Shown here one piece after another: positions 57,500 through 64,000 of a stretch of DNA of 64,000 nt (the stretch's first letter is position 1; every line of letters begins with the position of its first letter). The translations under genes were made by a program, and so were the position numbers. The notes under the pieces were generated by a model. That model had not been told where the DNA came from. It saw only the letters and a program-made list of their open reading frames with translations, and did no database searches. The stretch is taken from the NCBI GenBank assembly GCA_943787605.1, contig CALSNB010000002.1, positions 237,017 through 301,016 of the forward strand, in the 5' to 3' direction. This stretch comes from GCA-2697345 sp002697345. Its GTDB lineage: Bacteria > Pseudomonadota > Alphaproteobacteria > Rhodobacterales > Rhodobacteraceae.

Positions 57500-57808
57500 G
57501 CTGTTTAGTTATCCAATTTAGATTTGCGGGGCTGATCAGGTACTAGTCACTGAAGAACAATGCAAGAGGCTTGACAAAATTTTCAAAATATTTATCAATA
57601 ATTTATGAAAATTATATATATTACATATATAAGGATTTAAGAAGATTTGTTTGACAAATCGAAGAAGAACTTTCTGCAATCTTAGCGCGTCGAATCGACA
57701 AGATGAGCACTATCCAACACCAAGCTCCGCGGGAATGCGCTTTTCTTTCGCTACTCGCTTGAGCCAATTTTGTAATAATCTAAACCAAAATCTAACTTAG
57801 GAGTTAAC
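57500..57808. promoter_or_regulatory. Divergent promoter region of the purine island
   Basis: No gene fits in this 309-base gap. A TTGACA box stands at about 57572, with AT-rich DNA behind it. A perfect 7-bp inverted repeat with a 3-base centre, GATTTGT-TTG-ACAAATC, lies at 57644-57660 and includes a second TTGACA. It is a candidate operator controlling the importer genes, or both directions. GGAG serves the ATG at 57809. Confidence 0.5.
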
Positions 57809-58828
57809 ATGAAATACCTTATAGTTTTAAGTATGGTTCTCCACCTGACGACAGGTGCAGCCCAAGCCGCAGATAAGAAATTGACGATATCAGTATACGC
57901 ATTTGCGCAGGACGCCTTTAAAAAAGTGCTTTACGACCCATTTGAAAAAATCTGCGGTTGTGAGCTTGTAATTGAGACAGGCAACAGTGTTGAGCGAATG
58001 GCTAAGATCGAAGCCAACGCGGCTAAACCGGTCGTTGATATGGCGGTTATGTCGTCCCACGACGCGCTTGCTCTTGCCCGCAAAGGGCTGCTGCAATCGT
58101 TGGATGTGTCAAAAATACCGAGCCACGCAGACCTCTATAAATCTGCTCAAAATCCAATTGGTGACAATATGGCAGTTGGTTATGGCTTCTATGCGACATC
58201 CATAGTTTACCGCTCAGATCTGGTTCAGATCGATAGTTGGGCGGATTTACTTTCTGATAAAGTGAAAGGTCGTGTCGCTTTGCCAAATATCACTGGCACC
58301 CAAGGACCGCTGGCACTGCACATGTTGAGTAAGGCGTTGGGCCACGAGGGTATGGATTTCACGAAAACGATCGATGCTATTGGTGATAAGAAAGATGACA
58401 TTGTCACATTCTACGGTCGATCATCACAGCTTGCCCAATTAATGCTACAGGAAGAAGTCATTGCAGCGCCCGTAGGTCGTTTTGCATGGAGCCGTTTTTC
58501 CGGAGCAGCGCTTCCCTTCAAATGGGCGGAGCCGAAAGAAGGGCAGACTGGTGGTATGAATGTTATGTTGATGACTAAGGGTAACGGCAATGAGGAGCTG
58601 GCATACCAATTCATGGATTATTGGCTTTCAAACGAAGTGCAAACCCGCATTGCAGAGATGAAACTGGATAGCCCTGCAAATTCAACAGTAGTAGTGAGTC
58701 CTGAAATTGCTGAGAGCTTGACTTATGGAGCAGAGCTTATCAACTCTTTGAGTATGCTTGATTCTGGCGCAATCATCGACAATCGTGATGCGTGGGTCGA
58801 GCGTTGGAACGAAAAAGTTTTGAACTAA
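57809..58828 (+). CDS. ABC importer periplasmic binding protein, polyamine type
   Basis: A 339-residue exported solute-binding protein. The signal peptide ends at about residue 20 (GAAQA, then ADKK). The mature part looks like the PotD/PotF and iron/polyamine-type cluster: LTISVYAFAQDAFKKV, AVMSSHDALALARKGLLQ, YGFYATSIVYRSD and the C-terminal DYWLSNEVQTRIAE. The ligand is not readable. Next to adenine deaminase and an MTA/SAH-type deaminase, a purine or nucleoside is a reasonable guess. Confidence 0.9.
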   Translation: MKYLIVLSMVLHLTTGAAQAADKKLTISVYAFAQDAFKKVLYDPFEKICGCELVIETGNSVERMAKIEANAAKPVVDMAVMSSHDALALARKGLLQSLDVSKIPSHADLYKSAQNPIGDNMAVGYGFYATSIVYRSDLVQIDSWADLLSDKVKGRVALPNITGTQGPLALHMLSKALGHEGMDFTKTIDAIGDKKDDIVTFYGRSSQLAQLMLQEEVIAAPVGRFAWSRFSGAALPFKWAEPKEGQTGGMNVMLMTKGNGNEELAYQFMDYWLSNEVQTRIAEMKLDSPANSTVVVSPEIAESLTYGAELINSLSMLDSGAIIDNRDAWVERWNEKVLN

Positions 58829-58885
58829 AGCCTCAATACCGGTGCTGCTTTTTGTGGCATCGGTTATCGAAAACGGAGTTTATAG

Positions 58886-59707
58886 ATGTTCCAAAACCGC
58901 AACGAAGGATTGGCGCTTGCGTTACCAGCAGCTGTGTTCACTGCGCTGCTTTTCCTTCTACCAGTTGGGATATTGCTATCTGAACCCTTTCAAGTTGACG
59001 GCCAATGGTCGATTCAAGGTTATATCGATTTTGCTTTCAAACCTCTGAATCAGGTTGTGTTTCTTCGCACTCTTAAACTCGGTTTTCTGGTAGCATTTAC
59101 AAGTGCCATCATCGGGTACGCTTGTGCGTTTTGCATTATAAATCTTGATGGGAAACACCGTGGCAGAGTTTTTGGAATGGTGATGCTTCCATTAATGATA
59201 TCTCCTGTTGCACGTACTTATGCGTGGATTGTGATTTTAGGACGCACTGGAATCGTCAATGATACAATCATTGGTCTTGGATTAAGTGATACCCCTATTC
59301 GCTTACTGTTTACTGAGACGGCAGTCTTTCTTGGATTACTTCAACTATTTTTACCGTTGATGATAATTTCACTTGTAAGCTCTATGGAGAACCTCCCTAA
59401 AGACGCAGTGTCGGCGGCCCGTGTGCTGGGGGCTAACTGGTTCCAAGTTTTTATGCGGATCATCCTTCCTTTGACGAAAGATGGGTTAGTTTTAGGTGGT
59501 ACGCTTGTTTTTACCGGATCACTTACGGCCTACATCACCCCGGCTATATTGGGTGGTTCTAAAGTGCTTATGCTGGAAACGCTACTATATCAGCGTGTGA
59601 ATGTTGCAAATGATTTTGTATCTGCCGGTATTATTGCTACAATTCTTATATTAATGAGTTTTGGAGCAAATATATTGCTCAAACGGGTAGCTGGGACGAG
59701 GTCATAA
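58886..59707 (+). CDS. ABC importer permease, PotB-like
   Basis: A 273-residue inner-membrane permease with six helices. The coupling loop that contacts the ATPase is seen as AARVLGANWFQVFMRIILPL. GGAG stands seven bases before the ATG. It precedes the second permease gene with one base between stop and next start. Confidence 0.93.
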   Translation: MFQNRNEGLALALPAAVFTALLFLLPVGILLSEPFQVDGQWSIQGYIDFAFKPLNQVVFLRTLKLGFLVAFTSAIIGYACAFCIINLDGKHRGRVFGMVMLPLMISPVARTYAWIVILGRTGIVNDTIIGLGLSDTPIRLLFTETAVFLGLLQLFLPLMIISLVSSMENLPKDAVSAARVLGANWFQVFMRIILPLTKDGLVLGGTLVFTGSLTAYITPAILGGSKVLMLETLLYQRVNVANDFVSAGIIATILILMSFGANILLKRVAGTRS

Positions 59708-59708
59708 A

Positions 59709-60488
59709 ATGACTAGCACTTGGATTTCACGTATGATTATCTTTATCACGCTGGCTTTTCTAATTGGGCCATTCTTCATTATCGTCGCGGCAGGCTTATC
59801 TGCGGGTGACTTTTTGGCCTTTCCACCAGAAGGTCTTTCCCTAAAGTGGTATATCAAAGTCTTTGAAGTTGAGAGCTTTCGCGAGAGCTTCGCGTTGTCG
59901 ATGTTTCTCGCTGTATTTGGAACGATCACTGCACTTTTTCTTGGGGTTCCCGCCGCTTACGCTCTAAGTCGCTATAATATCCCCTACGGTGAAACAATTA
60001 AAACGGTAGTCGCTGCACCGATTATTGTTCCTGGTATCATCGTGGGTCTTGCACTATTACGATATTTGGTTGTGCCGCTAAACCTTACCATAACGCTGGC
60101 TCTTTTTCTTGCCCATACTGCCCTTGTTCTCCCCTATGCGGTTCGTGTCGTGTCTTCCAGTTTGAATAACTTGCGCAGCGACATGGAAGAGGCGGCGGTT
60201 CTTCTGGGCTGCAGCCGGATAGGCGCTTTCATTCGAGTCGTATTGCCCAATATTCAAAGTGGCGTTCTGGCTGCATTCATTTTGGGTTTCGTCACAAGCT
60301 TCAATCAAGTTCCAGTTTCTCTTTTCTTATCAGGGCCTGGGGTGAGAACGCTACCCATCGATATGCTCTCTTACATGGAAATCACTTACGACCCATCCGT
60401 TGCGGCGTTATCGGCGTTGCTTGCACTAATGTCCGTCATCATAATTTTTGTTGCTGAAAAATTTTTAGGGTTTTCCCGATATGTCTAA
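59709..60488 (+). CDS. ABC importer permease, PotC-like
   Basis: A 259-residue permease, six helices, with the coupling loop EEAAVLLGCSRIGAFIRVVLPN and the PotC-like start (FFIIVAAGLSAGDFLAFPPEGLSLKWY). It forms the channel with the preceding permease. Its end overlaps the ATPase gene by eight bases. Confidence 0.93.
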   Translation: MTSTWISRMIIFITLAFLIGPFFIIVAAGLSAGDFLAFPPEGLSLKWYIKVFEVESFRESFALSMFLAVFGTITALFLGVPAAYALSRYNIPYGETIKTVVAAPIIVPGIIVGLALLRYLVVPLNLTITLALFLAHTALVLPYAVRVVSSSLNNLRSDMEEAAVLLGCSRIGAFIRVVLPNIQSGVLAAFILGFVTSFNQVPVSLFLSGPGVRTLPIDMLSYMEITYDPSVAALSALLALMSVIIIFVAEKFLGFSRYV

Positions 60489-61500
60489 TTCGTTCGTCTC
60501 TCTGCAAAACGTGTCGTTGGCTTACGGTAAAACTGTGGCAGTTTCCAACCTTGATCTTAATGTTCGGAAGGGGGAGTTGATTGCTTTGTTGGGTCCATCT
60601 GGTTGCGGAAAGACAACCACTATGCGGGCTATCGCCGGTCTCATGTCGCTGCATAGTGGCAGCATCTCAATTGATGGGGTCGACATGAGTCGTACACCCG
60701 CAAACAAACGTGGTATTGGTTTAGTGTTTCAGTCTTATGCTCTGTTCCCGCATCTCAATGCATTCGAGAATGTGGCATTTGGCCTGCGAATTAAGAAATT
60801 TTCCACGCCAGAGATCGCAACCCGGGTGGGTAAAGGATTGACGATGGTTGGCTTGTCTCACTTAGCTGAACGCAAGCCTCAGGAAATGTCTGGTGGGCAA
60901 CAACAAAGATTATCGCTTGCACGTTCACTTGTAATGGAACCAAAGGTTCTATTACTTGACGAGCCACTATCTAATCTGGATGCCCGATTGCGCCTTGAAA
61001 TGCGCACTGAGTTACAGCGTGTGCAACGTGATACGGGTATCACTATGATTTTCGTAACGCACGACCAATCAGAGGCATTGGCTTTGGCAGATAGGATTGT
61101 ACTGATGAAGAATGGAGTCATTGAACAACTTGGTACACCGGATGACCTGTACAACCGTCCAACAACAGCATTCGCTGCTGACTTTTTTGGATTTGAAAAT
61201 ATATTTAAAGTGTCTCATTCGAAAATTATTGGACCAAATGGCGACATCCCAACTGGTTTTGCTGCAGACGAGGGACATTTGGCATGGCGCCCAGGTGCTA
61301 TAAGTATTGGGAATGGCCCTCACAAAGGGACAGTTAGAGGCGTGGCTTTTGCTGGAGAGAAGCGTGAATACGTGATTGATAGCATGCTTGGACAGATTAA
61401 AGCCTTTGTGCCTGCTGACCAAACAGCCTATGCGATAGGCGCAAGTATCTCCTTTGATTTGCCTAAAGCTGGCGCACTTTCAATTCCAACAACCCAATAA
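60481..61500 (+). CDS. ABC importer ATPase, PotA-like
   Basis: A 339-residue ATPase. Walker A is at 38-45 (GPSGCGKT), the signature at 136-140 reads MSGGQ in place of LSGGQ, Walker B is at 156-161 (VLLLDE), and the switch His is in VTHDQSEAL. The last 100 residues form the OB-type domain common in PotA/MalK-like ATPases. It powers the two permeases before it. Confidence 0.94.
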   Translation: MSNSFVSLQNVSLAYGKTVAVSNLDLNVRKGELIALLGPSGCGKTTTMRAIAGLMSLHSGSISIDGVDMSRTPANKRGIGLVFQSYALFPHLNAFENVAFGLRIKKFSTPEIATRVGKGLTMVGLSHLAERKPQEMSGGQQQRLSLARSLVMEPKVLLLDEPLSNLDARLRLEMRTELQRVQRDTGITMIFVTHDQSEALALADRIVLMKNGVIEQLGTPDDLYNRPTTAFAADFFGFENIFKVSHSKIIGPNGDIPTGFAADEGHLAWRPGAISIGNGPHKGTVRGVAFAGEKREYVIDSMLGQIKAFVPADQTAYAIGASISFDLPKAGALSIPTTQ

Positions 61501-61527
61501 CCCATAAATCCGAAAACAGGTGGTTCA

Positions 61528-63309
61528 ATGTCAGAAGTCGTCAACAAATTAACGGACCTGAATGATCCAGACCTTCGCAGTCGCGCGGTGCGTGCAGCCC
61601 AAGGTTTGGAGTCGTTTGATGTTTTGATTATCAATGGCGCGGTTGCAGACATGGTTACAGGTCAATTGCGTGATGCTGACGTTGGCCTTGTTGGTCCCTT
61701 GATAGCAAGCGTTCACCCTCGAGCGACCCACAAAGATGCAAAACAGGTATTCGATGCTTTAGGTGGTATTGTTTCACCCGGTCTCATTGATATGCATATG
61801 CATATCGAGAGTTCTATGATTACGCCCGCCGCTTATGTTGCCGAAGTGTTGCCCCGCGGTGTGACGACGCTAGTTTGGGATCCCCATGAGTTTGGTAACA
61901 CATGTGGTACGCTGGGTGTTGAGTATGCGGTGCAAGCGGCCAAGGACAGTTCTATTCGCGTCCTAACACTTGCTCCCTCATGTGTCCCCTCAGCGCCGGG
62001 TTATGAGACTACGGGAGGAGATTTTACTGCGGAAGTTGTAAACTCACTTTTGACAAACCCTGACATTCATGGTGTCGCGGAAGTGATGTCCATGCAAGCT
62101 GTACTTGATCGAAATGAACGGATTAGCAGCATAGTTCAAGCCGGTTTAGAAGCGGGAAAACGAGTGTGTGGACACGCACGGGGATTAACGGGAGGCGAAC
62201 TCAACGCGTACGTTGTAAGTGGAGTGGAAACGGATCATGAACTAATCTCTGGCGCTGATCTAGTGGAAAAGCTCCAAGCAGGGCTGACGATCGAACTTCG
62301 CGGCTCCCATGATCATTTATTGCCACAGTTTGTTGAGGAAATAACTAAAATAGGACATCTGCCACAGTCTTTAACTCTGTGCACTGATGATGTTTTTATC
62401 GATGATCTTGTTGAAGTTGGTGGTCTGAATGATGTTGTAAGAAGACTAATCAAACATGGGCTTAATCCAATGTGGGCGTTGCAAGCAGCTACGTTCAATG
62501 GGGCCAACCGATTGGGTAGAACTGACTTGGGGTTGATTGCGCCGGGTAAACGAGCAGATATTGTGGTTTTCGACGATTTGGAAGAAGTAGAAGCCACTTT
62601 AGTTTTTGTAAATGGCATGTGCGTCGCCAAGGACGGCGATCTGTTCACCTTCCCAACTACGACGGATATTCCATCAAATATGTACCAGACAATGAGTACC
62701 AATCCGTTACAGCCTGTTGATTTTAAAGTTCCAGTAACGGGTAAACAAGTGAATATTTCCACAATTGAAAACCCCCGTTTTACTCAATGGGGCAATCGGT
62801 TGGTAGATGTTGTCGATGGTTTTGTAAAGTGTCCACCTGATATGATAATGATGTCCATAATCAATCGGTTTGGAAAGAACGAGCCACCTCGTGTCGCTTA
62901 TCTTGGCAATTGGGGAAGATGGTGCGGCGCATTTGCTACGACCGTATCGCACGACGCCCACAACCTCACTGTGTTTGGCAGCAACGAAGAAGATATGGCC
63001 CTTGCTGCCAATGCCGTTATAGAGGCAAGTGGTGGATTAGCGGTGGCATCGGATGGCCAAGTGCGTGCCGTTTTAGCATTGCCTGTTGCCGGCCTTATAA
63101 GTTCAGAGCCTACAGATCAACTTGCTAAGCAGTTTTGTGAAATACGCTTGGCAATGGATGAGATTGTAGAATGGAAACCGCCATATCTCGTCTTCAAGGC
63201 CTGTTTTGGTGCTTCGCTGGTATGTAACACGGGGCCACATTTGAGCGATATGGGAATTGTTGATACTGAAAATGACGTAACTTTAAAAGATCCAACTGTA
63301 GATAAATGA
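61528..63309 (+). CDS. ade: Adenine deaminase
   Basis: A 593-residue metal-dependent deaminase converting adenine to hypoxanthine and ammonia. The amidohydrolase metal site is in LIDMHMHIESSM, with VWDPHEFGN, the GHARGL loop and LCTDDV. The C-terminal half with SHDAHNLTVFG and GGLAVASDGQV fits bacterial Ade. AGGTGG precedes the ATG. It is the last gene of the importer operon, so an imported substrate probably yields adenine or a similar aminopurine, and the product would feed Hpt. Confidence 0.96.
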   Translation: MSEVVNKLTDLNDPDLRSRAVRAAQGLESFDVLIINGAVADMVTGQLRDADVGLVGPLIASVHPRATHKDAKQVFDALGGIVSPGLIDMHMHIESSMITPAAYVAEVLPRGVTTLVWDPHEFGNTCGTLGVEYAVQAAKDSSIRVLTLAPSCVPSAPGYETTGGDFTAEVVNSLLTNPDIHGVAEVMSMQAVLDRNERISSIVQAGLEAGKRVCGHARGLTGGELNAYVVSGVETDHELISGADLVEKLQAGLTIELRGSHDHLLPQFVEEITKIGHLPQSLTLCTDDVFIDDLVEVGGLNDVVRRLIKHGLNPMWALQAATFNGANRLGRTDLGLIAPGKRADIVVFDDLEEVEATLVFVNGMCVAKDGDLFTFPTTTDIPSNMYQTMSTNPLQPVDFKVPVTGKQVNISTIENPRFTQWGNRLVDVVDGFVKCPPDMIMMSIINRFGKNEPPRVAYLGNWGRWCGAFATTVSHDAHNLTVFGSNEEDMALAANAVIEASGGLAVASDGQVRAVLALPVAGLISSEPTDQLAKQFCEIRLAMDEIVEWKPPYLVFKACFGASLVCNTGPHLSDMGIVDTENDVTLKDPTVDK

Positions 63310-63386
63310 AATTAATTATCACCTTTGGTGGATTAGCTTATGTATTGCTAGGCAAACTTGACGGTGTAGTGGTTGGTCCTCACTAG
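63306..63386 (+). CDS. Possible 26-residue peptide overlapping the ade stop
   Basis: ATGA overlaps the ade stop and opens a 26-codon hydrophobic frame (MKLIITFGGLAYVLLGKLDG...) that ends where boundary repeat B begins. It may be a coupled small protein, or the first part of a gene cut off by the recombination that made the repeat. Function unknown. Confidence 0.3.
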   Translation: MKLIITFGGLAYVLLGKLDGVVVGPH

Positions 63387-63501
63387 GGGTTACTGAGCCC
63401 AATCCATATCAATGAAGGACGAAAGGCCACGCACCCAGGGCCCCGAACCAAGTGCCGCGCGCCTCGGACCTCGGGCCTTTAGTGCTGGGGTGGTGGATTC
63501 A
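63385..63501. repeat. Island boundary repeat, copy B
   Basis: Imperfect copy of 56027-56142 in the same orientation. On the minus strand its right end still reads NPPPQH-stop, matching the NPPYQY-stop end of the amidohydrolase in copy A. So it is a relic of a second such gene end plus about 95 bases downstream, not only an attachment sequence. Confidence 0.85.
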
Positions 63502-63651
63502 CTGAGCGCATAGATTTAAGTCGTATCAGAAATCTGATGTGTGTTCTCATTAAAATAGAAAGAGTACTGATGTCGTTTGTTAGCCAGGGTATTCTTATTT
63601 ATCACTGCAAGATTGCATCACACTTGTGAGCGGATTATGAATATGTGAATT

Positions 63652-63783
63652 TCAAAAAAACCACAGTAGAAGTAAGACCAGCATTGCGCCCTTAGCAAAA
63701 GATAGCCAGTACATTACATAATGAGATAACCCAAATTTTATTCGCTGATCTTCACAGTGCGTTTTGTGCCATTTGATCATCAT
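63652..63783 (-). CDS. 43-residue small membrane protein
   Basis: A short frame with an excellent ribosome site (AAAGGAGG, six bases before the second of two adjacent ATGs, or three before the first). It encodes MMIKWHKTHCEDQRIKFGLS followed by one membrane helix (YWLSFAKGAMLVLLLLWFF). The basic start and C-terminal helix suggest an inner-membrane micro-protein. I recall similar short proteins in Rhodobacterales but no function. Confidence 0.65.
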   Translation of the reverse strand: MMIKWHKTHCEDQRIKFGLSHYVMYWLSFAKGAMLVLLLLWFF

Positions 63784-64000
63784 AGTCCTCCTTTTAGTTC
63801 ATAAAATTCCACCAAGAATCTTTGTGTTTTGTTTGCTGCGAGTAATCTGATTCATCATTCCAGATAACCTACTGAATCGTCTCAATAAAATATAACACAA
63901 GCAGAATCCACAAAATAGAACCAGTTTACCCTAACGACTAGTGCTTACTCTCGTGGATAGGATTTCAGAGATACCAGCATGGGTTAATAGTTATTTGGGG
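63784..64000. other. Right end of window, nothing assigned
   Basis: No convincing frame or RNA gene in these last 217 bases. They probably hold the promoter of the small membrane protein gene. Confidence 0.4.

Noticed and set aside
61528..63309. Dihydroorotase or hydantoinase for the last island gene
   Set aside because: HMHIESSM, VWDPHE and LCTDDV are specific to adenine deaminase, and the 593-residue length fits.

Overview
The window is AT-rich bacterial DNA that is densely coded up to about 56 kb. It looks like a low-GC marine alphaproteobacterium, most likely a roseobacter-type Rhodobacterales. Evidence seen in the sequence: a permuted two-piece tmRNA gene with the tag ANDNRAPVALAA, a DUF1127 protein, a COQ10-type ubiquinone protein next to lipA, a non-pyrrolysine MttB homologue, and DUF2182/DUF1326 neighbours. 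The lineage is inferred from family content, not from a tree.

Layout. 0-9 kb: lpxB (cut by the window edge), metA with an ATPase, an EamA exporter, malate synthase G, an NYN protein, GNAT acetyltransferases and an amidase. 9-24.6 kb: a long catabolic region with a FAD amine oxidase, a diaminopropionate ammonia-lyase-like enzyme, aldehyde dehydrogenase, hydroxyacid dehydrogenase, a class V PLP enzyme, M20 hydrolases, a second amidase, enoyl-CoA hydratase, a carboxymuconolactone decarboxylase relic, and the tyrosine-ring genes fahA and hmgA. 24.8-26.7 kb: an orphan antiporter subunit D and a small membrane partner. 26.8-33 kb: an accessory region behind guaA with two TPR-sulfotransferase genes (one wrecked), a 747-bp direct duplication and four copies of the guaA 3' tail. 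33-56 kb: mostly housekeeping and metabolic genes (guaA, mttB, lipA, hpt, coq10, ridA, an aminotransferase, an agmatinase-like gene, folA-thyA, ssrA, a GntR regulator, DUF2182-DUF1326, cfa, cysK, mscS, alaX), ending in tRNA-Ser(GGA). 56.0-63.5 kb: a visibly more GC-rich block bounded by a 117-bp imperfect direct repeat. It carries an MTA/SAH-type deaminase, a complete polyamine-type ABC importer and adenine deaminase, probably a purine or aminopurine scavenging island.

Many conserved genes, including guaA, hmgA, mscS, coq10 and the antiporter, are interrupted by exactly one base gain or loss. Several of these lie in homopolymers. Essential genes among them make sequencing or assembly indels the simplest explanation. 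Such genes are annotated here as single loci with the shift position. The second TPR-sulfotransferase gene has about five lesions in 0.8 kb and looks truly dead.

The most unusual points are the repeated guaA tails, which suggest serial integration at guaA; the duplicated and decaying TPR-sulfotransferase locus; the repeat-bounded purine island beside tRNA-Ser; and a perfect 15-bp hairpin that hides the ribosome binding site of a hydroxyacid dehydrogenase gene.
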